This document shows positions 41,533 through 51,391 of a stretch of 64,000 nt of DNA, in pieces. This DNA is from M3007 sp044230315. Lineage in GTDB: Bacteria; Bacteroidota; Bacteroidia; Chitinophagales; Saprospiraceae. A model generated the notes under the pieces. That model worked only from the letters and a program-made list of their open reading frames with translations, was not told the DNA's origin and did not search any database. Numbering within the stretch: the first letter of the stretch is position 1; each line of letters opens with the position of its first letter. Where the stretch lies: NCBI GenBank assembly GCA_044230315.1, contig JBGARJ010000010.1:1-64000 (forward strand), read 5' to 3'. The position numbers and the translations under genes are program-made.

Positions 41533-44500
41533 ATGAAAATCGCTGAATTTTCCGTCAAGAACAGCCAGTTTACCTTCATCATTTTTCTGGCTGTGATGGC
41601 CCTCGGGATTGGGTCCCTGTTGAATATGCCCCGCGCCGAGGACCCCAAGTTCGAAGCCCCGGGCTTTACTATTATCATGGTATATCCCGGTGCCGGACCA
41701 GCCGAGGTAGAAGACAAGATCACCGACAAGGTGGAGGCCAAACTCGGCGCTCTGGAGAACATCGACCGGATGCGCTCACACTCGGCCAATGGCCTGAGCG
41801 TGATCACCATTGAATTCAAACACGGGCAAGACCCGGATAAAAAGTACGAGGAAGTGGTCCGGGAGGTAAATTCGCTGCGGGCGGAGTTGCCGCAGGACCT
41901 GTACCGCACCGATATCCAGCGCTTTTCGGCTTCGGATGTGGCCATGATGCAAATGGCTATTATTTCCGAAAATGCCTCCTGGGAGCAATTGCGCTCCGAA
42001 GCCGAGCGCCTGGAGGATCAGTTGGAGAAAATCCCCGGGCTGAAAGGCGCCGATACTTATGGATTCCCCAAGCGGGAAGTGCGCATCAGCCTGAATTTGC
42101 CGAAAATGGCGGCCGACGGCATACCCGTCAGCCGGGTGTTGGGCGCGCTGCAAAGCGAGAATGTGTCTATCCCAGGCGGTTCGGTGGACGTGGGGAACCG
42201 TCAGTTTTTTGTAGAAACCAGCGGCGATTTTGAAAACATCGACGAAGTGCGCAATACGATCGTATTTGCCAACGGTGGTAAAATCGTTTACCTGAAAGAC
42301 CTGGCCGACGTGGCATACGCATACGAAGAGCCCCGGCATTATGCCCGTTTCAACGGCGCCCGGAGTGTGTTTGTAACCGCCCGCATGAAAAACGGCCAGA
42401 ACATTTTTGACGTCGGCAAACAGGTCAACAAAACCCTGGAAACTTTTCGAGCCGACTTGCCGGCCAGCATGGATTTTCAAAAGGTGTTCGACCAGGACGA
42501 CTCGGTACACAAACGCTTGTCGCGTTTTGCCAAGGACTTCTCGATCGCCATTTTGCTGGTGTTGCTCACGTTGCTGCCACTCGGCACAAGGGCCTCGATC
42601 GTGGTGATGATCTCCATCCCGCTGTCCATCTCTATCGGGTTGTTTGCCCTCGATCAACTGGGGTATTCGCTGAACCAATTGAGCATTGTCGGTCTGATCA
42701 TTGCCCTGGGTATTTTGGTGGACGACTCCATCGTGGTGGTGGAAAACATCGAGCGATGGTTGCGCGAGGGTCACAACCGGCGCGAAGCGGCCATTCTGGC
42801 CACCCGGCAGATCGGTCTCGCCGTGCTCGGGTGTACCGCCACCCTGATCCTGGCCTTTCTGCCTCTCGTGTTCCTGCCCGAGGCGGCCGGCGATTTCATC
42901 CGCAGCCTGCCGATGGCGGTGGTGACTACGGTGATTGCTTCGCTTTTTGTTTCCCTGACCATTGTGCCATTTCTGGGCAGCCGCCTGCTGGCCGAGCACC
43001 ATGATCCGCGCGGCAATATTTTCCTGCGGGGCATGAAATGGGTCATTTCGCGGTCGTATGCCCGCCTGCTGCATGTCGGTTTGCGGTACCCGCGGATGAC
43101 GATGGTGGTTGCAGCCGTGATCTTTTTCGGGGTATTGAGCCTGCTTGGGCGGACCGGTTTTGCGGTATTCCCGGCCAGTGAGCGCCCGATGTTTTACATC
43201 GATGTTGAAACGGCGCCCGGCACCAATTTCGAGCAAACGAACCGGGTTATTGAAATGGTTGATTCCGTGTTGGCTACCTATATGCCCGATGAAATCAGGA
43301 ACGCGCAAACCAACGTGTGGAACCAGCCCGTATCCCTTCAAGATAAGACCAAGGCGGGCGGCATCGGACCGGAACCTGCCGCCGAACTGCCCCAAAAGGT
43401 ATATCCGGGGCATGGCGCACCGGCGCGGGTGATTTCGTATGCCTCCAACGTGGGGCGCGGCAATCCACGGATGTACTACAACGTGATACCGCGCAACGAA
43501 AGCCCCGACTATGGCCAGATTTTGGTACAACTGCAGGAGCGGACGCCGCCACCGGTTAAAGTAGCCCTGATCGACGAATTGCGCGAAAAATTCAAATTCG
43601 TCCCAGGGGCAGTGATCAATGTGAAAAACTTCGAGCAGGGCCCACCCGTGGAGGCGCCGGTAGCCATCCGGATTTTCGGTGAAAACCTCGATACCCTGCG
43701 AAAAGTGGCCGGTAGCGTGGAAGACATGGTGGCCGGCATTGAAGGCACCATATATGTCGACAATCCCATTGCTTCGATCAAAACCGACCTGAAAGTAAAT
43801 ATCAACAAGGAAAAAGCCACCTCGCTCGGCATCCCGATTGCTGAGATCGACCGCATGGTGCGCCTCGGCATTGCAGGCCTCAATGTGGGCAATTTCACGA
43901 CGGTTGACGGCGACGAGTATAACCTGATGGTGACGCTGCCGAAAGACCGGGTTTTTGCCGGCATGGACGTATTCCGGAATCTGTATGTCAACAGCCTGAG
44001 CGGCGCCTCAGTACCCCTCAGCCAGGTGGCGGAAATCGAGTTCCAACGTTCGCCCAATACGATCACCCACTACGATAAAGACCGCTATACGCTGGTTACG
44101 GCATTTGTAAAAAGCGGGTATTACGCGCAAAAGATCAACACCGCCATTACCGAGAACCTCGCGAAAATGGATTTTCCCAAAAACACGCACTATGTCATTG
44201 CAGGTGAGGTGGAAACCAGCCAGCGTTCGTTTGGGGGGATGGGCACGATTATCCTGATCACGATTTTTGGCCTGCTGGCCGTGCTGATCCTGGAATTTAA
44301 AACCTTCCGGAGTACGGTCATCGTGTTGTCGGTGATCCCGCTGGGCATTATCGGCGCGGTATTAGCCTTGCTGGCTACCGGCTACCCGTTCTCTTTCACG
44401 GTGGCCGTGGGCCTCATAGCGCTTATGGGGATAGAGGTGAAGAACTCTATTCTGCTGGTCGATTTTACCAACCAGTTGCGGCTCGACGGCCGGGCGCTGG

Positions 44501-44721
44501 ACGATGCGATCCAGGAGGCGGGCGAGATCCGGTTTGTGCCTATTTTGCTGACATCGCTCACCGCTATAGGAGGCCTGCTGCCGCTGGCAGTGGAGGAAAA
44601 CCCCCTGTATTCGCCGCTGGCGTATGTGCTGATCGGTGGGTTGATCTCTTCCACGTTGTTGTCTCGGATCGTGACGCCGGTGTTGTATAAACTGCTGGCC
44701 CCACGGGTGGTACACGCCTGA
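41533..44721 (+). CDS. RND-family efflux permease (AcrB-like)
   Basis: A 1062-residue proton-driven efflux pump of the resistance-nodulation-division superfamily. Twelve membrane helices and two large periplasmic loops are present. The proton-relay residues are visible: D397 and D398 in ILVDDSIVVVENIERW and K970 in GIEVKNSILLVDF. The N-terminus IAEFSVKNSQFTFII is the usual first helix. Of the AcrB/HAE1 and heavy-metal branches it fits HAE1-like best, because the CzcA-type metal motif is absent. It ends the operon before a strong terminator. Confidence 0.95.
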   Translation: MKIAEFSVKNSQFTFIIFLAVMALGIGSLLNMPRAEDPKFEAPGFTIIMVYPGAGPAEVEDKITDKVEAKLGALENIDRMRSHSANGLSVITIEFKHGQDPDKKYEEVVREVNSLRAELPQDLYRTDIQRFSASDVAMMQMAIISENASWEQLRSEAERLEDQLEKIPGLKGADTYGFPKREVRISLNLPKMAADGIPVSRVLGALQSENVSIPGGSVDVGNRQFFVETSGDFENIDEVRNTIVFANGGKIVYLKDLADVAYAYEEPRHYARFNGARSVFVTARMKNGQNIFDVGKQVNKTLETFRADLPASMDFQKVFDQDDSVHKRLSRFAKDFSIAILLVLLTLLPLGTRASIVVMISIPLSISIGLFALDQLGYSLNQLSIVGLIIALGILVDDSIVVVENIERWLREGHNRREAAILATRQIGLAVLGCTATLILAFLPLVFLPEAAGDFIRSLPMAVVTTVIASLFVSLTIVPFLGSRLLAEHHDPRGNIFLRGMKWVISRSYARLLHVGLRYPRMTMVVAAVIFFGVLSLLGRTGFAVFPASERPMFYIDVETAPGTNFEQTNRVIEMVDSVLATYMPDEIRNAQTNVWNQPVSLQDKTKAGGIGPEPAAELPQKVYPGHGAPARVISYASNVGRGNPRMYYNVIPRNESPDYGQILVQLQERTPPPVKVALIDELREKFKFVPGAVINVKNFEQGPPVEAPVAIRIFGENLDTLRKVAGSVEDMVAGIEGTIYVDNPIASIKTDLKVNINKEKATSLGIPIAEIDRMVRLGIAGLNVGNFTTVDGDEYNLMVTLPKDRVFAGMDVFRNLYVNSLSGASVPLSQVAEIEFQRSPNTITHYDKDRYTLVTAFVKSGYYAQKINTAITENLAKMDFPKNTHYVIAGEVETSQRSFGGMGTIILITIFGLLAVLILEFKTFRSTVIVLSVIPLGIIGAVLALLATGYPFSFTVAVGLIALMGIEVKNSILLVDFTNQLRLDGRALDDAIQEAGEIRFVPILLTSLTAIGGLLPLAVEENPLYSPLAYVLIGGLISSTLLSRIVTPVLYKLLAPRVVHA

Positions 44722-44766
44722 GTCGATCCGGTTGCGACTTCGTAAAGGTGCCCGGGCCGGCATACA

Positions 44767-44803
44767 AATGCCCCGGCAGCGCGTCAAAGCCTGCCGGGGC
44801 ATT
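44767..44803. terminator. Terminator of the efflux operon (bidirectional)
   Basis: AATGCCCCGGCAG and CTGCCGGGGCATT form a perfect 13-bp GC-rich stem with an 11-nt loop, between the convergent RND gene (44721) and HhH-domain gene (44840). A short T-rich stretch follows on the plus strand. Confidence 0.8.
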
Positions 44804-44839
44804 CTTGTCACCCGAATTGCGAGCGATACGGGCAGTGAG

Positions 44840-45496
44840 TTATGCGGCTCGTCCGCCGTCCAGTTCTTCCTGCAATTTTTTCAGCGCATCCCAATCTTCC
44901 TTGTCGGCCAGGTCCGCTTGATGCGGCCAGGAATCCGGTACGGCTACATTGTACTGCGAACCGCCGGCGTCCAAAATTTCACGCAATTGATACGGTGACG
45001 TAACGGCGAGTTGTGCCCAGGTCGTGATACCGGCGTTGATGAGCAGTTCGGCAATTTTAGGCCCGATACCTTCCACAATTTTCAGGTCGTCCCATTTGTA
45101 TTTGGTGCCGTTGAAGGTAACGGTTTTGACCTCAGGCGCTTTGGCGGCCGGTGCTTTGGCGGCGGATTTTGATTTGCCGCCGTCGGCTTGTTCGCGCAGG
45201 GCATTGCGTTCGCTTTCGCACATGATCAGGTCGTTTTTCACCTTGCGCAGTTGTTCGGCGCGGGTTTCCGATTCCGACTCGGTTTGGGCGAGTTTCATGC
45301 GCAGATCGGTAAGTTCTTTACTCTGATCGCTCACTTTCGTGGTCAGCTCGGCAATCTGGTCGCGCAGCGCCGTCACCTTGTAATACGCAAAAGCAGCCAG
45401 CCAGCCGAGGATGAACGGCACAACGCACAGGAGCAGGCCGACCGGCAAATCGTCCATAAAGGAGGGAACATGGAGGAGAATATAAGAGAAAAGCAT
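44840..45496 (-). CDS. Membrane-anchored coiled-coil protein with HhH domain
   Basis: A 218-residue protein with one transmembrane helix (about 15-38), a coiled coil (about 42-95) that starts ALRDQIAELTTKVSDQSKEL, an Ala/Lys-rich linker, and a C-terminal helix-hairpin-helix domain (about 135-190), with LKIVEGIGPKIAELLINAGI as the hairpin motif. This type is often annotated as a predicted flap-endonuclease-like 5' DNA nuclease, but catalytic residues are not evident. It starts 21 bp after the OmpA-type gene ends and so is co-transcribed with it; both are membrane-bound, which suggests a shared envelope role rather than DNA repair. Confidence 0.75.
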   Translation of the reverse strand: MLFSYILLHVPSFMDDLPVGLLLCVVPFILGWLAAFAYYKVTALRDQIAELTTKVSDQSKELTDLRMKLAQTESESETRAEQLRKVKNDLIMCESERNALREQADGGKSKSAAKAPAAKAPEVKTVTFNGTKYKWDDLKIVEGIGPKIAELLINAGITTWAQLAVTSPYQLREILDAGGSQYNVAVPDSWPHQADLADKEDWDALKKLQEELDGGRAA

Positions 45497-45517
45497 GGTT
45501 GAGTTTGTTTTGATTGG

Positions 45518-46330
45518 TTAACGGTTGACGGTGAGCACAACGCGCCGGTTTTGGTGTCGGCCGTCTTCGGTACTGTTGTCGGCTACAGGTGCGGCTTCGC
45601 CCTTGGAGTCTACTTTGATCCGGTTGGCTGCGATCCCGTTGTCCGTCAGGAATTTTGCAATGGCTTTGGCGCGTCCCATTCCGAGTTTGATATTGGCCTC
45701 CGGTTCGCCGACATCGTCGGTATAGCCGGTCACGGAGAAGGTGTTGGCGGTCGTTTTGTGTTTGTCCACCAATTTCTTCAGATACGCATCCACGGCGGGG
45801 TCTTTATCTTTTTCGGTCGAATTGAAGGGGAAGAGGAAGGTCACGTCGTTGTCCGATTCGATAATGGCGCCTTCTTCTTTTTTAAGCACCATTTTCAACC
45901 AGGAAAAATCGGCGGATTCCCGGGGGGCGCCTCCGTCCATAAGGCTGTCTTCCACGGTTTTGTAGGTGAGGTGTATCCGGCTGTCGGGCACTTCGGGCAT
46001 CATCATCGCGCGGAGGGCTTCGGCGCGGGCCTGGCCGAGGTTGGCTGCTTTGGAACCATTGGTTTCAGTGGCGCGGTACCAACCGGTGATCAGCAGCGTG
46101 TCGCCCTGGCCGCCGCGGGCCAGCAGGGCCTTTTTCCAGGCTTTAAAATTAGCGTCCGCTTCGGGTTGATCCGCATTCCACTTGAAAAGCGGAACGCCGG
46201 AGGTTTTTGCTGTTTCTTCTACCGGTTGTTCGCCGTTGCAACAATGGCATTGACGGCAATGCCAGTAGTTGACGCACCAAACCGTGTAACCCACAAACAG
46301 CAGGGCAATAAGCCATAGTGGAATTTTCAT
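45518..46330 (-). CDS. OmpA-family protein with Cys/His-rich N-terminal segment
   Basis: A 270-residue envelope protein. An N-terminal membrane helix (2-20) is followed at once by the cluster WCVNYWHCRQCHCCNG, with C19, C25, C28, C30, C31, H24 and H29, which looks like a metal site or disulfide knot. A degenerate OmpA-like domain (about 55-125, LLITGWYRATE and QARAEALRAMMM) precedes a canonical OmpA peptidoglycan-binding domain (about 160-268) with TGYTDDVGEPEANIKLGMGR and NRRVVLTV. It binds peptidoglycan and probably links wall and membrane. It is co-transcribed with the downstream HhH coiled-coil gene. Confidence 0.85.
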   Translation of the reverse strand: MKIPLWLIALLFVGYTVWCVNYWHCRQCHCCNGEQPVEETAKTSGVPLFKWNADQPEADANFKAWKKALLARGGQGDTLLITGWYRATETNGSKAANLGQARAEALRAMMMPEVPDSRIHLTYKTVEDSLMDGGAPRESADFSWLKMVLKKEEGAIIESDNDVTFLFPFNSTEKDKDPAVDAYLKKLVDKHKTTANTFSVTGYTDDVGEPEANIKLGMGRAKAIAKFLTDNGIAANRIKVDSKGEAAPVADNSTEDGRHQNRRVVLTVNR

Positions 46331-46431
46331 GTGTAAGATGGTTTAATATTTTGTCATGGTGATGTTTCGGCAAATATATCTATGGACAAACAAAATGTTC
46401 CCAGATGATTAAAACTTATTTTCAAAATCAC

Positions 46432-49400
46432 TCAACGGATGACCCAGATCCGCGCCGGGCCGTTGTTTACACCGATCGCTAACCGTGATTTCCCGGCGCC
46501 ACTCCGGAGCACGCAGCCATCGCGTACCGCACCGCCAGCCCACAAACCGTGTTCGCGGTTGGGGATAAAACGCCAGCCGCCACGGCCGTCGCCAGCCAGT
46601 AAAATACCGAAAGAAGCATCGTATGGGCCGGTTTCCGGGTGGTTGTTCGAATCATTGCCGAGGAGGAGCAAATCGGGTTTGCCGTCTTTTGTAAAATCCT
46701 GTATCACAATGCGTTTAGTGCACGACACCTGAGCCTCCAGGGGTAAAGGATGGGCGATAAGTCGCCCGTTTTTGTTTTCAAACCAACAGGTTTCCAGGAT
46801 GGCCGCCTCGAGTTTTTGCGCTGCGCGTAATTTTTTAACGTCGAGCACTGTCTCCAACGGCGCCTTGGCGTAGGCGCGGTAACGCAGAAACTTCGTTTTG
46901 ATCAGACTGGGCATTTGAGCGGCCAGTTCGTTGCGCTGGGCCAGGGGATAATACCGGCCGCTGTCGGCCATGGCCACAACGGGGTCGAGGCTCTGGTTAA
47001 GGTCGAAATCGAGGGCAAAGAGGCGCAGGGGCGCCCCCGGTGTCGCATGCAGCCGTGTATTCAGGCCTTCGTTTCCAGCCACCAGATCGGGGTCGCCGTC
47101 GCCGTCGAGGTCCTGTATCGCCAGGCAATTCCAAAAACCGCCGGTCTGTTCCAAGCCCCACTGGGCAGTTGCGTCGTGGTATTGCCGGCCGTCGAACCGG
47201 AATATGCGCAGCGGCATCCACTCGCCGCAAACGACGATCTCGGCCTTGCCGTCGCCATCGAGGTCGGCTGCCTGCAGGTCGGTGACCATGCCCGCGGATT
47301 CGAGCCCGCCGGCAAAGCCGGGCGGTGCGTTGGAAAAAGTACTCTGACCATTGTTGAGCAATACCAGACTGCGCGGCGTTTCCGGGAACCGGCCGGGCCG
47401 CACCCGTCCACCGACCAAGAGGTCAAGGTCTCCATCGGCATCGAGGTCCAGCGCCCGAACCGCCGATCCGCTTTCGGCTTCAGCCGGCAAAGCATCCGGC
47501 AAGCGGGTGAACCGGCCCTGGCCGTCGTTGCGGTACAAACGGTCCTGGTAGTAATCAGTGCCAGCCGGCGCTTCATTGCTGCCCGATACCACGTAGAGGT
47601 CGGCGTCGCCATCGCCATCGCCGTCGAAAAACACGGCGCCGGCATCTTCATGCCGTGCATCGGCGTCCAGCGCGGGTTGCGGGGCCTGCGAGAAAGCACC
47701 GTCGGCATGCTGGAAGAAAATGGCGCCCGGCTGACCCGCTGCGCCGCCCGCAAACAAGTCCTCCAGCCCGTCGCCGTTCACATCCCCCGATGCGAGGCAG
47801 GGGCCGGCAGCGGAGAAGCGGTGCAACAGCAGGCGTTCGCGGTCGAAGTCGTCAAATTCATTTTCCTGGTGGGTGAAATGGGGCGCAAGTTGCGGATTGA
47901 GCGCCTCAAATAAAGGCGCCGGCGTTTCGGGCCGCTGGATGCGGCCGGGGCGGGCGTTGGCGATATCCAGCACGAGGCGCTGATTGGCGCCGACCCCTTC
48001 CAATACCTGTATTTTGCCTTCCAGCCACTCAATCTCGATGCGATCGACCCTGCTGGTCTGGCCCAGGCCAACTTGAAAAATGGGCTCCACCGAGGAGTAA
48101 AACCCGCGCACCGGCGTCATTTCCTGGTAAAACACCTGCCCGCCGGCATGCACCCAAATTTTGACATGGGTGCCGCCGGGGTTTAGGGTTGTGCCCCGGC
48201 ATTTGACTTGCAGCCAGTGGTTTTGGCTGGTTTGGTTGGCTTTGTTTTCGTAAACGGCCGCCGGTGCGCCGAGTTTATTCACCACCAGGTCGAGGTCGCC
48301 GTCGTTGTCGAGGTCGGCATAGGCGGCGCCGTTGGAAAACCCTTTTTGGCCCAGGCCCCAGGCTTCCGACACATCGGTGAGCCGCATGGAGCCAGTGTTC
48401 TGGTACATAAAATTGTGCACGGGATACGTACTCATTTTATCGGCAAACGCGCCAAAATCCTTAAACCGGCCGGGGGTGATGCCGCCGGTTCGGTTGATGC
48501 TGTCGGCGGTGTAGAAAAAAAAGTCCAGGTCGTTCAGGTCACGGTACACGCCGGAACTGATGAACAGGTCTTTCCAGCCGTCGTTGTCAAAGTCGGCGAG
48601 CAGCGGGGCCCAGCTCCACTCCGTCGCCTCCATGCCGGCAAGGCAACCAATTTCGGAAAAGCCGTTCGGCGTGCCGAGCTGGAGTACGTTGTGCATTTGC
48701 TGCGAGCCGTAGCCATGTCGTTCGAGCAGTTTGGTTCGTTCGAGCACCATGGTGCTGAGCAGTTCCTTGCGACGCTGCGGGGTGGAGCCGAGCATGTCGG
48801 GGATGCAGACGTCGGGGATAGCATCGTTGTTCAGGTCGGCGATATCACAGCCCATCGAATGGTTGGCCATATGGGCGAACCAGCGCCTGCCTTCTTCGCG
48901 GAATGTCCCGTTTTTGTTGTTGATATATAAAAAATCGGGCATGATGAAGTCGTTGGCCACGAGCAGGTCGGGCCATCCGTCGTCGTTAATATCGGCCGTT
49001 GTGACGCTGAGCCCGAAAGCCCGGTTGTAGATGCCGGCTTGTTGAGAGACGTCTTTAAAGTGTCCGTTGCCCTGGTTTTGGAACAGTTTGTCCGATTCAA
49101 ATGCCTGTTTCGGCGGCTGGCCGGCGGCGTAGGGCCGGGCCGGCGAAGGCTGAAAATCGGCGTTGTTCATGTTGGTGAAATCCACGGGGTGGTTGACTAC
49201 GTAGAGGTCGAGGTCGCCGTCGCGGTCGTAATCGAAAAAATTGGCGCATTGGGAAGGCGAGGGGTCGTCGATGCCGTAGGCGGCCGCCTGTTCGGAGAAC
49301 GTGCCGTCGTGGTTGTTGACAAACAGCAGGTTGCGGCGTTCGGGCACCTCCGTGAGCCAGGTGCGGCACACATACAGGTCGGACCAGCCGTCGGCGTTGA

Positions 49401-49806
49401 TGTCCACCACCGTTACGCCGGTTTTGAGGCCCGAGGGTTTGGCGACGCCCGATTTTTCGGAGATATCTTCAAATTGAAAACCGCCCTTGTTGCGGTACAA
49501 GCGGCAGCCGTTGAAACGGTGGGTAAAAAAGAGGTCCTGCAACCCGTCGTTATCAATATCGAGCACGGCCACGCCGCCGCCGTTGTATTCGTAGGGGTCG
49601 AGCAGGAAGTTGTATTGAAAGTTCTCCTGGATATCGGGCACGAACGTGATTCCGGACTGTGCGGGCGCGATCAATTCAAACCGGGTGCCAGATACGGCCC
49701 GGGGCGTTTCGGGCATATCCGCGCGCAGAAATGCGTCAGACGGCGTGTTTTTACAGGCAAAAAGCAAAAAGCCGGAGAGCAACGCAAAGCGAAAACGATA
49801 CGTCAT
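46432..49806 (-). CDS. FG-GAP/VCBS-repeat lipoprotein with ASPIC/UnbV domain
   Basis: A 1124-residue surface lipoprotein. The signal MTYRFRFALLSGFLLFAC ends in lipobox LFAC. Many FG-GAP/VCBS repeats follow, each with a calcium-loop motif such as DIDNDGLQDLFFT, DYDRDGDLDLYVV or DLDADGDLDLLVG, expected to form beta propellers. The ASPIC/UnbV domain (about 530-630) is recognised by NHWLQVKCRGTTLNPGG, GFYSSVEPIFQVGLG and WLEGKIQVLEGV. CRTAC1-type proteins of this architecture are abundant in Bacteroidota, bind calcium and are thought to act in adhesion or glycan capture. The start at 49806 was chosen for the lipobox. It is divergent from the barrel gene at 49987. Confidence 0.9.
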   Translation of the reverse strand: MTYRFRFALLSGFLLFACKNTPSDAFLRADMPETPRAVSGTRFELIAPAQSGITFVPDIQENFQYNFLLDPYEYNGGGVAVLDIDNDGLQDLFFTHRFNGCRLYRNKGGFQFEDISEKSGVAKPSGLKTGVTVVDINADGWSDLYVCRTWLTEVPERRNLLFVNNHDGTFSEQAAAYGIDDPSPSQCANFFDYDRDGDLDLYVVNHPVDFTNMNNADFQPSPARPYAAGQPPKQAFESDKLFQNQGNGHFKDVSQQAGIYNRAFGLSVTTADINDDGWPDLLVANDFIMPDFLYINNKNGTFREEGRRWFAHMANHSMGCDIADLNNDAIPDVCIPDMLGSTPQRRKELLSTMVLERTKLLERHGYGSQQMHNVLQLGTPNGFSEIGCLAGMEATEWSWAPLLADFDNDGWKDLFISSGVYRDLNDLDFFFYTADSINRTGGITPGRFKDFGAFADKMSTYPVHNFMYQNTGSMRLTDVSEAWGLGQKGFSNGAAYADLDNDGDLDLVVNKLGAPAAVYENKANQTSQNHWLQVKCRGTTLNPGGTHVKIWVHAGGQVFYQEMTPVRGFYSSVEPIFQVGLGQTSRVDRIEIEWLEGKIQVLEGVGANQRLVLDIANARPGRIQRPETPAPLFEALNPQLAPHFTHQENEFDDFDRERLLLHRFSAAGPCLASGDVNGDGLEDLFAGGAAGQPGAIFFQHADGAFSQAPQPALDADARHEDAGAVFFDGDGDGDADLYVVSGSNEAPAGTDYYQDRLYRNDGQGRFTRLPDALPAEAESGSAVRALDLDADGDLDLLVGGRVRPGRFPETPRSLVLLNNGQSTFSNAPPGFAGGLESAGMVTDLQAADLDGDGKAEIVVCGEWMPLRIFRFDGRQYHDATAQWGLEQTGGFWNCLAIQDLDGDGDPDLVAGNEGLNTRLHATPGAPLRLFALDFDLNQSLDPVVAMADSGRYYPLAQRNELAAQMPSLIKTKFLRYRAYAKAPLETVLDVKKLRAAQKLEAAILETCWFENKNGRLIAHPLPLEAQVSCTKRIVIQDFTKDGKPDLLLLGNDSNNHPETGPYDASFGILLAGDGRGGWRFIPNREHGLWAGGAVRDGCVLRSGAGKSRLAIGVNNGPARIWVIR

Positions 49807-49986
49807 GCTGGTGTGTGTTTCGGCGGTGAACTTACGGGAAATTTGTCGAACCATGACCTATGCTGCCCGATGACAAGTGGAGGAATGAGGCAGCAAAAAG
49901 CTGGCCCCAAACGTCTTTGCTGCATTCCTGCTATAGGGAAGGCACTTGATCCGACCCAATCGATCTCATTTATAACCTTTCTAGCC

Positions 49987-50697
49987 ATGACACCATCAAT
50001 CTGCCGTTTTTTTGCTCTGTTTTTTGTTGTTTTTACCCTCCATAACCTGACGGCCCAACGCACCGGGCTAACGCTAACAGGGGGCGCCGTACCGACGGCC
50101 TACCGGTTTGCCCCCCGCACCGTATACCCCAACACCTCGTTTTCCTTTTCGTGGGAAGGCGGCTACACCCGGCCGAATGTCATGTTTGGCGCCGATCTGT
50201 ACCGCACACTGAATGCGCATTGGCAGCTGGAATCCGGCCTGCGGTTGCTCCTGACCGGCTATACCCAGACCAAAGATTACCAATGGCCCTCCGAGTTCGC
50301 GCCTGACGGAACCTATACGGCTTCTTTACCCGACGAGCGCCTCGCGATCAATCATTTGTTCCTGGAAATACCGCTGGTGGCGCGGTATTTATTTTCCACG
50401 GCCCGGGTAACCCCGTATGCCGAGGCTGGCATGTCTGCGAACTATTACCTGACTACGGGCGTGAAAGAACGCTTGGAGGGCGAGACAAAAAAATTCCGCG
50501 ACCGCAATGAAGAAGTGCGCCCGCTGCACATTGCGCTTGACCTGGCTGCCGGCGTGCAATGGTCCTATAGCGCCCGGCAAGCGGTGTTTGCGCAAGCGAT
50601 AGTGCAATACCTGCTCAACGGCATAGAAAAAGCAGCGGAAAACCCTGGCCTGGGGTATGGATTTCAGGCCGGTTGGCGCCTGCGATTAAAAGCCTGA
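49987..50697 (+). CDS. PorT-like outer-membrane beta-barrel protein
   Basis: A 236-residue protein with a signal peptide (MTPSICRFFALFFVVFTLHNLTA, then Q). The mature part has alternating strands with aromatic girdles, for example SFSFSWEGGYTRPNVMFGAD and HWQLESGLRLLLTGY, and ends in a strand GWRLRLKA. This is the outer_membrane_beta_barrel (PorT/OmpW-like) type found widely in Bacteroidota; the specific role is unknown. The start at 49987 gives the signal peptide; a long in-frame open stretch upstream is antisense to the FG-GAP gene and was rejected. GH73 follows 45 bp later. Confidence 0.8.
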   Translation: MTPSICRFFALFFVVFTLHNLTAQRTGLTLTGGAVPTAYRFAPRTVYPNTSFSFSWEGGYTRPNVMFGADLYRTLNAHWQLESGLRLLLTGYTQTKDYQWPSEFAPDGTYTASLPDERLAINHLFLEIPLVARYLFSTARVTPYAEAGMSANYYLTTGVKERLEGETKKFRDRNEEVRPLHIALDLAAGVQWSYSARQAVFAQAIVQYLLNGIEKAAENPGLGYGFQAGWRLRLKA

Positions 50698-50742
50698 AAT
50701 TCAATTTTTTTATATCTTTCGGCCGGTAAAATCCAACTGAAA

Positions 50743-51387
50743 ATGAAACTCATACCGAAAGATTTCGTCGCCACGTACCTTCCTTTTGCCCTGAAGACGC
50801 AAAAAAAGACCGGCATCAGCGCCGTGGCTATCCTGGCGCAGGCGGCTCTGGAGAGCGGCTGGGGTGATAAAGCGCCGGGCAACATGTTCTTCGGGATCAA
50901 AGCCAAACCCAGCGCTCCGGCCAGCCGGCGCCAGTTGGTGATTACCACGGAGTACCTGTCGAGCCCCAGTCTGGGGAAACTGTTTCCGGAAGTGCTGGCG
51001 ATCACCCAAGTGGGGCCCAACCGCTGGAAGTACAAGGTAAAAGATTGGTTTCGAAAGTATAAGACCCCGGAAGGGTCGTTCAACGACCACGCCCAATTGT
51101 TTTTGAACAATAGCCGTTACGCCCAGGCGCTGAAGGTCGGCGCCGATCCCATTGCCTTTTTCCGGGAAATCGCCAAAGCCGGCTATGCCACGGCGCCTTC
51201 GTATTTCGAGGTACTGACCCAGGTAGCCAAAACGATCGAGCGCTTTTTACCCGCCCCCGATGCGGCGGCGCACCGGGGTGTGGCTGCTCCGCCGCCCGAA
51301 GAAATGGTTCTGGAACTGGCTGAGGAGGAACTCCGGGCGTTGGTGCCGACCTGGCCCCGCCGCCGCGGGGCACGGCATTCGGGGTGA
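50743..51387 (+). CDS. Glucosaminidase-type (GH73-like) peptidoglycan hydrolase without signal peptide
   Basis: A 214-residue protein resembling the GH73/FlgJ glucosaminidase domain, which cuts GlcNAc-MurNAc bonds in peptidoglycan. AILAQAALESGWGDKAPGNMF (29-49) is the family motif with catalytic E37, and WFRKYKTPEGSFNDHAQLFL plus RYAQAL and FEVLTQVAKTIERFL follow. There is no signal peptide or wall-binding domain, and the tail (about 186-214) is acidic then basic (PRRRGARHSG). It lies 45 bp after the barrel gene and 4 bp from the convergent GH127 gene. A phage-lysin-like origin is possible but no phage genes are adjacent. Confidence 0.8.
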   Translation: MKLIPKDFVATYLPFALKTQKKTGISAVAILAQAALESGWGDKAPGNMFFGIKAKPSAPASRRQLVITTEYLSSPSLGKLFPEVLAITQVGPNRWKYKVKDWFRKYKTPEGSFNDHAQLFLNNSRYAQALKVGADPIAFFREIAKAGYATAPSYFEVLTQVAKTIERFLPAPDAAAHRGVAAPPPEEMVLELAEEELRALVPTWPRRRGARHSG

Positions 51388-51391
51388 GGAC

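Noticed and set aside
49039..49986. N-terminal extension of the PorT-like barrel gene
   Set aside because: The extension is antisense to the FG-GAP lipoprotein gene; the start at 49987 gives a perfect signal peptide.
50743..51387. Prophage lysis module
   Set aside because: There is no holin, structural phage gene or integrase around the GH73-like gene.
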